A stretch of DNA of 64,000 nucleotides from Onchidella celtica. Its lineage: Eukaryota; Mollusca; Gastropoda; Systellommatophora; Onchidiidae. The stretch lies in assembly GCA_963931925.1 (NCBI GenBank), contig OZ007569.1, positions 45,421,021 through 45,485,020 of the forward strand. Direction: 5' to 3'. This document shows positions 11,301 to 24,354 of the stretch, one piece after another. The notes under the pieces were generated by a model that did no database searches, was not told the DNA's origin, and saw only the letters and a program-made list of their open reading frames with translations. The number at the start of each line of letters is the position of its first letter. The first letter of the stretch is position 1. The translations under genes and the position numbers were made by a program.

Positions 11301-14300
11301 AAATTCTGGTGCTTTTTACATCCGCCGTAGCTTTGGGGATGATCATTTATACTGGGCAGTGTTCACAGAATATGTTCAGACACAGATCTGTAATGGAGAT
11401 GCACCCATAGAATTTTATGTGGAAGGCACTCGCAGTAGAACATCCAAGTCTTATACACCCAAATTTGGTATGTTTCACGTTTATCAACATGTTTTGTAGT
11501 TGACTCATTGTGTCGTTTTCATTTGAATCATTTTCATGCATGTTTTATGATGGGTGTCAAACCTCCTCTTAACAAACCTTACAAGTTTTAGTGGTCCAAA
11601 ATTTCCATAGGCATTTGAATTCCTATGAATCTGAAACTCAAGAATGAGGTATAGATCGTCATGCTCAGTAGCTCAAGATAGTATTACCAGATGGTGTTGG
11701 GATGACAAGAGGAAAATAAAAGAATGCAGTAATAAGTAAGCAGAGCTGAATTTTCTTTTTCCCACAAACTTGAAATTTAAACATTGAATTGTGTCTTTAT
11801 TTTTCTGTAAGATTTCTTCAGCAGAAATACATCAGTTAACAGAAGCTGTCACCGGTAAAGGTGTCTTTCAGTATTGGGTGCATAATCAGTGGCAGCTTGA
11901 CTTAACTCCAGCTATTTTTTTAACTCTTAGTACAATGACCAGCAATCTCTTTCCCAATGTGACACAGGTATGCTGTCAGCAGCACTAGAACCATATTTCA
12001 AGTCCCACATACCTGACATCATGATAGTCCCAGTCAGCATCAGTTATGATAGAATACTGGAGGAGAGTCTCTATGCATATGAACTGTTGGGTGTGCCAAA
12101 ACCTAAAGAATCCACATCTGTAAGTTACAAAATTATGTTAGTTATTTCTTAATCCTTTTCATGGTGAAGGAATAAATTTAACAGGTGCATTTCAGGAGGA
12201 GCTGATAGATCAGCTTGAATAATATTTAGAGAGCCAGTAAAACACCAAGCACATACTTTGTCCTTTATTCAGGTGTCAAATATTACTATGTTGAGCTTTC
12301 ACATCAGGTCAAGTGCATAAACTGATATGATTCAGGCTATAATTGCTGCAATTGCATGGTCAGGAAGGAAAAAGCAACTTTGACAATGAAAACATTTTTT
12401 TTTAATATCTACCTCATAAAAGTATGGTTGTAAATTTCAATATTGTGTTTTATTTTTCTGCTTTTGACAGGGCCTTCTGAAAGCCAGGAAAGTACTTGAA
12501 GAAGATTTTGGCAATGTTCATATTTACTTTGGGGAACCAATATCTATACGCAAATACTCAGATGGATTGGTTGATCGCAGCCTCCACAATTTAGCACCTA
12601 GGTAAGTCATGCTGTGGTTTGAGCAGTTTTGACCAGTCTCAGTTGGGGGAACCTGTGGGCCATAATGTTGTGAATATTGTGAAAGTGATAGGATGATAGA
12701 TGTTTGTGATGAATAATAAAGGACTGGTAGCAACCCTTGTAACTTTGAATAACTCATATTATTGGTTTACACCAGTGGAAATTAAATATGGTGGTTGTGG
12801 CAGAAGTTTAAAATGCATGTATTTTGGGGTTCAGATTGGTGAGATTCCACTATTTGCTTTTGAATACAGTAAGTTGTAATGCGATTGGAGTGATAATGTT
12901 GACATGAAATCAAGATTTGTCTATGGTTAAATATTACTATTAAACTATCACAAATGGACATCTGCTTGACAGTAACTTTCAATTTACTTTTTGAAAGCTA
13001 GATTAATTTTTACACACTTTATACTTGATCTGTTTTGTTTTGGCATCCGGGACATTGGGCATTTTTTCATGGTGCCAGTGAATAGTATTCTTTTTCTTGT
13101 TGTTTTGGCCATGTTTTATAAAATTTTATATTTTCCAAAGTAAAAGTACCAGCAACATTGTTATGAAGATAACAAAAAGGAGAGCATCATGTCTTTTTGA
13201 GGCCACCACTACCATTTTTTTTTTTCTTCAGAAAAACAAAGTTAAGTTCTGACACCATATCATATGAAGCAACAGGAGATAAAGTCAAGTGGATAAAGTT
13301 ATACCTTTGTATTATGAATTTGAATTTATGGCAATATTCAGTAGGATTATGGCTTGATCAGACTATGATAGAAAGTCTTACCTCAGTTGTTTTTTTTTAC
13401 CTGACACCAAGACAATTTTGCTATCAGTAGGTGTTGTAAATCCAGCATGACAAGAAGTTATGATACATATTTTCAAACAATTTCATGGTCAAAAACTCAA
13501 TTTTAACATCTGTGGTTGTCCAGATATATTGCCAGTCTGACAAATCAGGAGCAAGATCTCATCAAGCAGTTGGGTCATCATATGGTGCTGACCCATCAGA
13601 AGCACATGGTTGTCTCTCCCTGGGCAATGATGGCTACAGTCTTAATGCAGACACAAGGAGGAGTCTCTTTGCGCCAGTTGGCAAGAGAAGTGGACTGGGT
13701 CAAAAGACAGGCATCCAATCTGGGGGCATACATTGACTGGCCATGTAAGAATCTTTTGGTCTGAGAGTTAAGATTTGATGTTTCCCATTCATGCGCACTA
13801 TGCATAACTTTTATCTGAAACCGACAAGAATCACTTGAAATAAAAGTACATATGAAGTCCGTCAGACAAGAGGGATCATATTTTAGCTAATGTTTGTGAA
13901 ATCAGTCATTTCTCTCATTGTGGGCAACTCTTAGCTAACACTGATGTCACAAGTTTGTACTTTTTTGTTTTCACAGCTTCTGAATCTGTGGAGTCGGTGT
14001 TGAGAGCCAATTTGAAATTGCATCAGAACATTGTATGTGTGACGTCAGATGATGTAGTGGAGCTGGTGAGAGTTGATCCCCCAGCACATGCCAAAGCCAC
14101 TGATGCACTCATGATAACAGGTAGAACATCAGCTATGGGCAATTGAGATACTGTTATCACCAGTAATCGTCCCATTATGTGAAAAATAAAGGACAAAGGC
14201 ACCACTTGGAAATATGATCATGTTCTAATTTTAGTCAGTACGACATTATTCATTATTTAACAGGAGTCTGATTGGCAATGCTAATGGTTCACCGAGTTGT

Positions 14301-17300
14301 TGTTTTTTAAAATTTATTTTTTGACCCAAGCTTATGAAGAAAAAAAAAGAAAGAAGTGCTGAGGTGGTAGGAATGTTTCTAAGTAAAGCAGAACAGGGAA
14401 AAATGGTGAGCTGTGTTCACTGCCCTTCAGAAGCACTTCCAAAAAAAAATAAAAAATGTTCAGGTATTAACCCTCTTTCGAATTGAAAAAAACCGGCAGT
14501 AAATGATGATGTCATAGGCCCATGCATTCATGAAAGGAAAAGGATAGGAGGTGATCAATCAGCAACACCAAGCAAACTGAAAAAAATACTTTTCAAGTCT
14601 CCAAATTGACAAAAAAATCCTTACTCAGTTCGAAAGGAAGTCACCTTCAATATTTCATGCCAATCCAAGCTGTATGAGCGGCAGTAGGTCTTATAAAAAA
14701 TCTGGCAAGTTATTTTATTTTATAGATCAATTACAATCAGTGTTGTAATCCACCTTTGGATGATTTGTGGGGGGATTTACTGGTATGTACAGTCTCTTTC
14801 AGTTTAAAAAAAATCTTATTGTTGTCTTGTTCTTTTCAAGGTGCGTAATTACCATCATGGCACATGGTGTTCATGTGTTGTCATAATAGATTTAGGTGTG
14901 AGAATTCACTCACCTACCAGTTCTGTACATCCTCTTTGAGGGAATGAGGTACATTTATCTGTGCACCTGTTGTTTTGCCTACATGAACACCTGTCTATTT
15001 GTTTATTCAGTCGTACATTTGTATTCACCCTTATATCCATATTTTCATCCACTTGAGTTGTAATGAGACCTCATTATTCTCATCCTCAGCTGGTCAACAT
15101 TTGATGTTGTCTCTGTATCGAAATCACATCCTTCATGTATTTGTCCGGCCAGCCATGATTGCTATCTCTGTCAACACTTGCAGTGAGGAGAGACTGTCAA
15201 TTGGTATGTATCCTGTGATATGTTCTTCCTCATTTAATGATTCTATTTAGTAAAGTTTGTCAACATTGAAATGTTTGAACAATAAAAAAAAAAATGAAAT
15301 GATAACTATAAATATTGGTTTTAGATTTTTGTATCGAGGATAAACTGTTAAAATGATTCCATTTTAGATTTTTTTTGTAGAGGAAAAAACAGATTTTAGT
15401 TTCAGAAATTCTTGTTGAGGTAAAAGCAGTTTGAAAATAAGGACGTATTGGAAGATTGATAAATATTTGTTACAACTCAAATATCTTGGAATTGCATTTC
15501 TTTTCTCCAGAGAGAGTATACCACTGTACAACTGTACTGAATTTGAAATGACGTGAATATGATAATATAAATTTCAGCTGATCTGTACCTGAAGTATAGT
15601 TTCTTGGAACAGCTTCTCTGCAAGGATTTTGTTTTCATCCCAGGCAGAACCAAAACGGTAAGTGGGACACTTGTGAAACTGTGATTTGTAACTTATAATT
15701 ATTTGCCTCATTGTAGTTTAGTGCGGTCAACAAAAATTACCACATCTAATTTGGATCTTCTGATGGTATTGTACAGGGCTGGTCATAATTTCATATCTAG
15801 GAAGTGCATCCACTTGTTTAGATGTGCGGCAAAGTAATTTTTCTTGACATTTTGAGAAATAGGAGAATGTGGGACTCAGATGTGATTGGAACACTGTTGT
15901 TGTTGTCTTCTTTTTTTTTTTTTTCCCCCGTCATATTTTCTTTATGTGATATTGATCACCTCTCGTCAAATGACTTGCTTCCTGAGAGCCAATGTGGTTT
16001 TCGTAAAGAGAGGGGAACGGCGGATATGATTTTTGCTGCCAGACAGATTCAGGAAAAATGCATGGAACAAAATAAAGCGCTGTATATCACATTTGTTGAC
16101 CTCACAAAAGCATTTGACACAGTGTGTCGTGAAGGCCTCTGGAAATCTTGGCGAAGTTTGGGTGTCCACCCGAATTCATCACAATAGTGCGCCAGTTTCA
16201 TGATGGCATGCAAGCTGCAGTCAAAAGCAACGGCAGTGTTTCAGAGCCCTTTGCTGTCACAAATGGGGTAAAACAGGGTTGTGTCTTAGCCCCAACTCTG
16301 TTCAGCATCATGTTCTCTGCAATGCTACAAGAAGCCTTTAGCTCTCCTCATCAAGGGGTAAGCATCAAGTACCGAACTGATGGCAGTCTATTCAACCTCA
16401 GGAGACTTCAGGCAAAAACCAAAACCAAAAGTACTCAAGTCTGTGACCTACTATTTGCTGATGATTGTGCACTTCTGGCACACGATGAGGATAGCATGCA
16501 AAACTGTGTTGATAAGTTCTCTAGTGCCTGTGACAACTTTGGCCTCACAATAAGCACAAAGAAGACGGAAGTGCTCCATCAGCCTACTCCAGACGACAAG
16601 TATCCTGTGACCCCAAATATCAAAGTCCATGACAGTTTTCTGAAGGTGTCGGAGAACTTCACCTATCTTGGCAGTACACTGTCTTCCGCGGCTCGTGTTG
16701 ATACTGAAATTCTCTCAAGAATCAGCAAAGCCAGCTCTGCATTTGGCAGGCTTCGCACAGACACCAAGCTGAAAGTGTACAATACTGTGGTCCTTCCCAC
16801 CCTACTCTATGGGGCTGAAACCTGGACAGTGTACCAATCGCCGGCCAGAAAGCTAAATCACTTTCATCTGGCCTGCCTTAGAAAGATCCTAAGGATCAAA
16901 TGGCAGGATAAAATTCCAGACACTGAGGTCCTCAATCGTGCCAAGGAATTGAGCATCTTCTGCCACCTGAAAAAAATTCAGCTACGTTGGGCAGGACATG
17001 TTGTCAGAATGCCCGACTCCAGACTCCCTAAGCAAATCTTCTTCTCTGAGCTCTCCAATGGAACGAGGAATGTTGGGGCCCCAAAGAGACATTACAAAGA
17101 CACTCTAAAGCAATCACTGAAGGCCTTTGCCATTGATGTGAGTGAGTGGGAAAAGCTCTCGCTTGATTGTGCAAATTGGAGGGCGGCCCTTACCAGAGGC
17201 AGCAAAGCATGGGAAGCTGACAGAGTCCAGCAGGCTATCAAAAAAAGAGAACGGCGCAAGAAAAGGCCCAGTGGTACTGAACCAACGGAGCACTCTTGTC

Positions 17301-19912
17301 ATTTATGCGGAAGGGTCTGCAGGGCAAAAATAGGACTTATCAGTCACATGAGAAGCCATAAGTCATGAAAGAACAGTCTTTCCATTCTGTCCTCTGTGTC
17401 CTTTAGTTCTCTTTATTGTCCATGTGTTGAAATTCTCAACAATTTCTGTACTTTATTCCTCTGGTGTTGTTAAGGACATCATCATACCTGATGGACGGAC
17501 TATTATTATTATTATCGTAAATCGTTGGGTGGAAAGGATTTTAGAACATGCATTTTTTTTATTGTAAATTTTATTGTGAATGAACATTGCTGCAACTCTT
17601 CATTTTGTTTACAGGATTTCGACTATGCCTTGTTGACTTTGAATCACACGTGTGGTGTGGTGATGGAAAATGATGAGGTAGTCATACCGCAGTCTACCAA
17701 CAAACACACCACTTTCTACAGCCAGATGTTTGAACCTTTCTTGTTGGGATACTGGGTAAGTTCTGTAACAGTGAAGTGAAGCAAAATCATAACCCATATG
17801 GCTTGTGACAATATTTAGGCAAGACTGTACAGTGAGAAAAATCTCTTACCTCAACGCACTTTTATTTTATGTGCAAATGCCAAGAGCAGAAATCCTCTGA
17901 AAACTGACCTCGACACAAGAAAAATCTTTTGAAACATTTAAGACTTCTAGCTGGTGTAAACTTGATAAGAAAATTGGTTTATTTGATAACTATCAACATA
18001 AACAGCCAATATATTGAATCACATCATTCTTTTTAAAGGTAAAATCAAGGGTCTGAAAGGTGTATAAGATTTGTGCATGAGAGATAAATTGGTATAAGAA
18101 GAAAGAAAGCCGTAAAATTCAGAATGTTACTGTGAAAGACAGGTTGTTAAAAATGTTTTTCGTCACTCTCTGATATAATTCGTGCAGTATTCACGATGGA
18201 GTTTGGCTTTGTTTACTATGGTGAATACTAGGCATTAAAAATGTAATGACAGAATTTTTGTTTTGTCCAGTGAAGCAATTTGTTTTGTTTTACATCACAG
18301 ATCCTATGCCAGTATTTGCTCTCAAAACCAAATGTTGCGGGCAAGCCTTTGGCTAAGACTCAGAAAACATTAGTGAAAGAAGCCCAGATGCTGACTGCAC
18401 GGTTGCTTCAGGAGGGTGTGGTCAAACATTATGAAATGTTGTCATTGGACATGATGAACAATGGCCTTCATGCACTATTCCACATGGGAGGTGTCAGCAA
18501 GGAGAGAAGGGATGGAGTGGTGTATATGTATCCCAACACCCGCCAACTCTCCAATATCACTGATCAGTTGGGTAAGTTACTGACTCCTCTGAGTGAGACA
18601 TTTTCTGTCTCCCACCCTATTCTCTTGTGTTTTTGTTGTTTTTTTTCTTGTGGGTGACTTTCTTCCCTCCTTCTATGCTCCCCTTTTTTAAAGTTGTTTT
18701 TTTTTTATCTCTCTCACCGTCGCTATCAAAATCTTGTCTTGTATCTATTGACACAATACACTTTTTCCTTGTTTCCTCTGTTTTAGGTTATTTTGTCCAT
18801 CTGCCACTTCATTGTCTCCTCCAGGCAATGAAAAGAACATTATTTTGACAGTTCATGTCATGATGGTTTAGTCCACTGATATAAGCCTAAAAGTTGTTGT
18901 CAGCCTTAATTTAAGATTGGCTGTTCCATTTTCATGGCTTCCAAGCAGTTTTGCGAGGCATGATTTTGTTGTCCATGTCACAGACTGGCATATCAACAGT
19001 TTTCTCCACTTACAAGAGAGGGTTTTGAAGTTTTGGTCACTTTTGTTATTCTTGGGTGTGGCAAACAGTTCTGCTTACAACTTCAGAACTACTAAAGACA
19101 ATGCTTCACTTTGTGAGAATATAGATCCCACCACAAGCAGTGATAAAAGTAGTCAAAACCACAGAAATCCTAGCCAGTAAGCGATTTATTTAAGGCAACC
19201 AGCTCAAGAAATGATAAATTACTTTTACTTAACTTTGCAGTCACCTGTTTTTATGTACTCATGAAACAATATTTTAATTGCAGGGGTTAGAATTAGAAGG
19301 AATCTAAGTGCCATTCGACTGCTTTTGAGAAAAAAGTGAAAAACATCATTCCAGTATGAAGCAATTGATTTTAATAAACGTTTGCAATACTGTCTTTTAA
19401 TTCTCTGTGTCACCTCACCTGTCACCTGTCGGCTTCATCGTCATCGATGTTAGCTGCTACAGTGGATGTCACGACAAAATCTCCTCCACCCAATCCTGTC
19501 CTTAGCTTTCCTAGTTAGTTCACTTATTTCCAGCTGGCTGACTTTCTTGATGTTATCGTGATATGTAATGGGTGGTCTTCCTTGTTTTCTCTTTGTTTCT
19601 GTCTTTCCTTGAAGGATTGATATCATAAGGGCCGTGCTATTCTCTGTGTAAATCATTAAAATTTGCTTTTTTCTCCAAAGCAGTCAAATGGTATTCAGAT
19701 CCCTTCTATTCTAACCCCCGCAGCTGTTGGTTGCACGAAAGTAGGAAATGCTAACCTTAATAAATGGTCTGAACAGAAGGAAAAGTTATTCCGTATCATA
19801 GTTTTCATTTATTTTAATTTGTTTTACAGCCAAGTTTGTAGATGTGCCACCCCTGCCATCTGTGAGCATCAATCTTCACTCCAAGACAGTTACAGTCAAT
19901 GCCAAGCTGTGA
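8106..19912 (+). CDS. GNPAT: Dihydroxyacetone-phosphate acyltransferase (N-terminus incomplete)
   Basis: Peroxisomal enzyme that acylates dihydroxyacetone phosphate, the first step of ether-lipid (plasmalogen) synthesis. Thirteen exons in consistent phase give about 680 residues here: 8106-8302, 9012-9188, 10355-10484, 11264-11467, 11968-12119, 12471-12601, 13524-13744, 13977-14120, 15090-15203, 15578-15657, 17615-17755, 18301-18571, 19830-19912. All introns are GT/AG. Visible family signatures are FEDILDERR near the start, the acyltransferase motif HRSYMDF (His-x4-Asp), [21 protein letters not shown] and the block [13 protein letters not shown]. The last three residues are AKL, a type 1 peroxisomal targeting signal also found in human GNPAT. 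The start codon is upstream of 8106. Introns hold a non-LTR retrotransposon (15945-17515) and a second LINE fragment (19430-19660). A possible AATAAA lies at 20738-20743. Confidence 0.93.
9012..9188 (+). CDS. GNPAT: GNPAT exon before the acyltransferase core
   Basis: Encodes 59 residues in phase 0, including [20 protein letters not shown] and ending VNVDGIQK. The donor is GTAGGT. Confidence 0.92.
10355..10484 (+). CDS. GNPAT: GNPAT exon with catalytic HxxxxD motif
   Basis: Encodes [20 protein letters not shown] followed by [20 protein letters not shown]. The His and Asp of HRSYMD are the catalytic motif I of glycerolipid acyltransferases. It ends one base into the Asp codon completed by the next exon; the donor is GTAAGA. 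Confidence 0.93.
11264..11467 (+). CDS. GNPAT: GNPAT exon with acceptor-binding motif EGTRSR
   Basis: Encodes [20 protein letters not shown] then [17 protein letters not shown], and [19 protein letters not shown] is motif III, which binds the glycerol-3-phosphate-like acceptor in this family. The last base starts a Gly codon completed in the next exon; the donor is GTATGT. Confidence 0.93.
11968..12119 (+). CDS. GNPAT: GNPAT exon with motif IV
   Basis: Encodes [20 protein letters not shown] then [20 protein letters not shown], ending [18 protein letters not shown] corresponds to motif IV of the acyltransferase fold. The donor is GTAAGT. The intron just upstream contains a 50-odd-codon open stretch in another frame, which I do not accept as coding. 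Confidence 0.93.
12471..12601 (+). CDS. GNPAT: GNPAT exon
   Basis: Encodes [20 protein letters not shown] then [20 protein letters not shown]. It ends two bases into an Arg codon, before GTAAGT. Confidence 0.92.
13524..13744 (+). CDS. GNPAT: GNPAT exon
   Basis: Encodes [20 protein letters not shown] and [20 protein letters not shown], matching the family's segment with a conserved SPW. It ends one base into a codon, before GTAAGA. Confidence 0.9.
13977..14120 (+). CDS. GNPAT: GNPAT exon
   Basis: Encodes [20 protein letters not shown] then [20 protein letters not shown]. Assigned by frame continuity and weaker family resemblance. The donor is GTAGAA. Confidence 0.85.
15090..15203 (+). CDS. 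GNPAT: GNPAT exon
   Basis: Encodes [20 protein letters not shown] then [17 protein letters not shown]. The [12 protein letters not shown] block is characteristic of GNPAT. The donor is GTATGT. Confidence 0.92.
15578..15657 (+). CDS. GNPAT: GNPAT exon
   Basis: Encodes [20 protein letters not shown] then IPGRTKT, ending in phase 0 before GTAAGT. The next intron carries the retrotransposon at 15945-17515. Confidence 0.9.
15945..17515 (+). mobile_element. 5'-truncated non-LTR retrotransposon in GNPAT intron
   Basis: The reading begins inside the reverse transcriptase domain ([19 protein letters not shown], then [10 protein letters not shown]). It shifts frame once near 16145, apparently by loss of one base, and stays open from 16148 to 17368. 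Visible motifs are [13 protein letters not shown], the catalytic box [21 protein letters not shown] and a C-terminal CCHH finger ([20 protein letters not shown] followed by H). The 3' end is a short ATT repeat at 17501-17514. The endonuclease and first RT motifs are missing, so this is a dead copy from truncated target-primed insertion. The clade is a jockey/CR1-like group, not resolved. It lies in the same orientation as the host gene, in the intron between exons 15578-15657 and 17615-17755. Confidence 0.88.
17615..17755 (+). CDS. GNPAT: GNPAT exon
   Basis: Encodes [20 protein letters not shown] and [17 protein letters not shown] in phase 0, before GTAAGT. This is the first exon after the retrotransposon-bearing intron. 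Confidence 0.9.
18301..18571 (+). CDS. GNPAT: GNPAT exon, C-terminal region
   Basis: Encodes [20 protein letters not shown] and [20 protein letters not shown], about 90 residues. It ends one base into a codon, before GTAAGT. Confidence 0.9.
19430..19660 (-). mobile_element. LINE 3'-end fragment in last GNPAT intron
   Basis: The minus-strand peptide contains [20 protein letters not shown] followed by [19 protein letters not shown]. The pattern GRP...W/H-x-D-x-I/V...LTR-x-A-x-DR-x-x-WRR is the usual extreme C-terminus of RTE/CR1-type retrotransposon polyproteins. Only the tail survives. It lies antisense to GNPAT between exons 18301-18571 and 19830-19912. Confidence 0.7.
19830..19912 (+). CDS. 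GNPAT: GNPAT terminal exon with PTS1 signal
   Basis: Encodes [20 protein letters not shown] then VTVNAKL and stop TGA at 19910-19912. The C-terminal Ala-Lys-Leu matches the type 1 peroxisomal targeting tripeptide, which is read by the PEX5 receptor in other animals. Confidence 0.92.
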
Positions 19913-22900
19913 ATTCATATTTGTCAGTGACTTAAGAGAGCTGCCCCATTGCTCTGAGAGAGAGCAAATATTGTTTTCATGCATCATCTTTCTCTCATGT
20001 TAGTTACATTGTGCAAATCCAGAGACAGAGCAAGATTTCATGCTGATCTTCTAGTGAGAAAGTTTGGAAGTTGGAGTAGTGTATTCTACAGTTGATGACA
20101 ATACATGAGAATTATGAGAAAGATCAGTGAGGACCTTAGGCATTCAAATGATACAATATTATTTTTGCTTTTTGAAAATGCTGAATGGAAGGTTGAGATT
20201 GATTTTCTGCAAATTTTTTTGAGGTCTTTGAGATTTCTCCGCAACTTTATGCATTTGACATAACAGATTGTTTATGTTTACCATTTGAAACAAATCTATG
20301 TCGGCAGATGCATCCTCAGCTTATTAAAAACCACATTCATTCACAATTCCTTGTGGTGCCTTGAAGAAGGCTCATAGGGAGATGCAAGAAAATATTATAG
20401 GAATGTAAATCTCTCTCTTGTCTACAAGCCATTCCATTTTCTGTGAATGAGAACAGTTATCATCAGATAGAATGCTTTGTAGATGTAAGCACTAACAGAA
20501 GGATAACATGTTTGGATGTTTGTTTGAAGGTTGCTCAATACCTATAATGCAGCTCTGTGTTGTTAGGCATTTTACTCTTGCTATTTAAACAAGAATAATC
20601 AAGATTATTCTGAGACTTCACACTTGGCTTGGGGGTTGTGGGATATTTGTATTCATTCTGCGCTGTATTCCACCAGAGTGAATTAAGTCTCATCAGTCTA
20701 GCAATACCTCAAGTCTGAGTGTACGAGGAGCCATGGTAATAAACAGGAACATTTGTTCCATCTCAGTTTTTAACTTTATATAAATCACATGGTTTCTTAA
20801 ATTCAAACCACATTATTTATTCGTGCTGGCCTGTTGATAACAGAACTTGTGTTTAAAAATTTGAATTTGTTTGCAGTACCTCAGCTGGTTCCATCTGTAT
20901 GCATAGATTCCACACAGATTACGCCATATGTTAAACTTTGACAAATATCTAGGCAAAAGTGTAAACATAGTATTAGATTTACATTATAGTGCATCTCCAT
21001 GAGGCAGAATTTTACACAGGAGTGTGCAACTTGCTTATAGGATATCTTCCAGCTGCAAGTTAGGTAATTAATCAGTTCATTTGCAATTTCCAAAACCAAA
21101 CTGTCCTTTGTATACTTCATCACTAGTTTTGTCATCTTACATTGGCTGCTGGTAGGGGGCCCTAGACCAATCACAGTGCCAAACAGAAAACACAGTTATG
21201 TTCACTGTTCAGCTATAGCTTCCTGTGTAATATACCATGTCCCCCCTAACAACAGTCTTACAGACATTCCATTCCTTTCCTCAGTCACTTCATCATAACT
21301 TGCTGTGAGATGAGAATAGGAAAGCTTTTTGAGAATTAATTGCCGTACATCCGGTTCTCAAAATTTTGTTTGACACTGAGTAAACAACAAAGCAAAAGGC
21401 AATATAGAGGAATCATCTGTTAGTTTTCCTTAGATTTTTCATACTTTACGCCAAAACTCTCAAACTCTCAACTTCAGAATTGTCAACATGTTGCTGTGAC
21501 TGAAATAGAAAATGAGAAGCCTTTACCTGCATCTTTGTCTCGTAGAAGTTCATGGTATACTTCATTTTTTTACATTTTGTTGAGGCACCTAGAAATAATT
21601 GCTTGTTTCCTTCTCCTTTTTCATGCACTGGCCATTGTTTTGCTATGTTACAAGTGAAGCATTGATTCTTTTCGACTGTTTTAACTTTTTTTTTTGTACA
21701 TTTTTCTTACTTTCTTTCATTTTATAGAATTAATTGAGATGTTTTTATATTTTTATAGTTAAGATTATACTGACTTTCATTATGGGATATATGATTTGAT
21801 AGTGTCACTCACTTGGGTGGAGGGATCAGATGTCGATGCTACGGAGATCTTCTTGTACAAAGGATCGTTGTTGTTTTTTTTTATGAAGGAAGATGTTACC
21901 CATCACAGTCGAATGGAATAAAAAAGCTGCATTGTGATGAATTCATGTGTAATGTAAATTTTCAGAAATTTGACACACAATTATGGTGAAAAAAAAATAT
22001 CCTGATGAGATGGTTGGAATGACATTGTGATGAGATTCCGAAGAAAGGGGCTTCAAAGTTGATGGAGGAATGTGGTACAGCTGGTCTGTAGTATTAAACT
22101 TTTTTGAAAAATTGTGGTTATCAGCTGAAATAAGGCTTGGAATTTGCACATTAGATGGAATGTCAAACTTTCTAGATCCAGTGACATCTAAAAACTGATC
22201 AAATAAATACTGTTTGTTTTTCGGTGATATTTCTGCTCCATTCAGTGCGCGACTTTTGTTCTGATTACTTATAACAGGTCAGTATAACTTTAAGTCAGAG
22301 TGGAGAGGCAAGATGTACATGTAGATTTTTTTTTTCATCAGCATTCTTGAATATAGCTGCAGGTATGTGGGACAGTGTGTATTGTATGGATTGTGAATGC
22401 AGCCACAATTATTTATTATTTGCCTATTTGTGGATATGAATTATTTCTGTTTTTCTTTTGTATTGTATATTATTTCACATCATGATTAATTTAATGAGGT
22501 ATGTGGGTGGCCAAGAATATTTCTTTGGTGAGTTTTAGGAATGAAATTGTCAAGTGTCCCTTCACTGCCATTTTCCCTTGCTTGTTTTTTTTTTTTTGCC
22601 TTGTTTGTTTTCTCCAGAAAAATATGATTGCTTTTGCTCAATTTCCCTATCAAGAACTGCACGGTAAACTATCTGAACTTGGTTTTTATAAATTTTTTGG
22701 GAGAAGCGAAAAACTGGATAACAGTCTTGTCAGACTTGATAGTGGATATTTGCCCCAAAAAATGTTACTTAACCCTTAATTTTCAGAATTTAACCCCCCA
22801 CTTATGACATCTTCCAACTGTCAAGGCCTACCAGCCAGCCAAACATCTCAAGTTCTTAAAAACGTCGAGTTACGATAATTTACCATGTGACCCTCGATAT

Positions 22901-23997
22901 TGCTGGCTGTAGCATGAAATGACAAACATATATTTAGGCATAACTGCAGATGACCTTTCATTTTTGTCAGACTCAAAGATTCCATGATCTCCTTGAAGGA
23001 ATTTCATGTTTTCTTTTGATTAACATGTACAGTATTTCAGATGGTTATTTACATAACTAAGATATATGTAAGATAAAGAATAGTTTCAAATTTCAAGTTA
23101 AACAGTTTTTTTTTTCCTCTCTTGTAAAAATTAGCGCCTTCACACATATGCAGTTTCATGACATGGTCAGTGGTAGGGTTCAAATATTAATGAATTGCTC
23201 GGTTGTGATAGTGTTACTAACTGCTCATGTCCAAGGTCAAGAGTATGTATGGGCAAGCAAGACTGGGCCAGTATTTGAGATGAGTTGTATTTATTTATAA
23301 TTTGTTGAATGGTCTGGTACATGTGGAGAGACAGTTCTATGTTTGAAACTGATGATAGAGCCATACTGATGGTCTTGGGGGCACAAAAGGCCCATATCTA
23401 GAAAAAAATTTAGAGTTTGAATGAGAAAGAAAGCTCATGGACACAATAATGGCCATATTATGCTATGAAAAAGGAGGACAGTAGTTTTAGACAATGATAG
23501 GATGGAAGGAGACTCTACCAGAAGCACTCACAGAAACTTTAGAAGAGTAAGAAAAAAACTGATCACCAGTTTATGCCCAAGACCATTGTTATTGTGCTCT
23601 TCCTATGAGAAAAGTGGAAATGGGTGATTAAGTTTGTAGAAATATATACTGATAACAGTAATGTCACAGCTGTTTCCAGTTGTTCATATTATTTTTCCTA
23701 CCTACAAGTGCAAACCATATGATGTATGAGATAAAATATGAAAGCATGTCCGAATTACAGATTACTAGATGAGTGGTTTATCTGGATATGCTGACTTGAT
23801 CTAAAATTCTAATAGGGTATTTTTATGTTATTATCTGTATGTTATCGAGCAGTAGGGAATATTGGAGAAATGGAAAAAAATTGTTTTGTATAAGCTGTGG
23901 TAGGCTGCATGCATCATTTTTAATTTTCTTTGGTGTTTTGCAAGTGTTACAAACACAACATGGTTAAGCATCACTGAGTAGTAGCAGATCACATGCT
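19913..23997. other. GNPAT 3' UTR and intergenic DNA
   Basis: No further coding exon is supported. The stretch is AT-rich with short T tracts. An AATAAA at 20738-20743 could end the GNPAT transcript, but others occur and I cannot choose. Confidence 0.5.
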
Positions 23998-24354
23998 TAT
24001 AGGTAGAATGCGCATATCCACCATCTTGTCTGTCCGGACCCACTTAAGGCGTCGCGAACCAATCGGCGGCGAGTTCACTACTGTAAACAATGACACGTGT
24101 GTATACGCACATGGAAGACGGTCGGTCGATTCTTTCACTTCCTTTCCCTTGTTTACACGGATGGTAGGGAATCTGACCAGTTTGGATAATCCTTTCCACC
24201 CCTGTCACAACAGTCAACTGCAATGCAACCAGCAGGCATTTTAACTGCTTAGACACATCTCGAAGTTACACTCATCAGCTGATCCACCGGCCATCTTGTT
24301 TGGCGGAAGTACAAAACAAAAACTCTGTGACGTCATGCGCATTCTACCTATAGC
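23998..24354 (-). mobile_element. Non-autonomous THAP-bearing TIR element, copy 1
   Basis: The ends are inverted repeats: left TATAGGTAGAATGCGCATAT, and the reverse complement of the right end TATAGGTAGAATGCGCATGA. On the minus strand, from about 24241, a start codon opens MPAGCIAVDCCDRGGKD. The C-x4-C spacing is the start of a THAP zinc finger, the DNA-binding domain of P-element-type transposases; a stop follows shortly. Same family as 26937-27368 but in opposite orientation. No clean target duplication is seen. Confidence 0.7.

Noticed and set aside
11791..11967. Open stretch running up to the GNPAT exon at 11968
   Set aside because: It is in a different frame from the exon, has no family resemblance, and the exon before it joins 11968 in phase without it.
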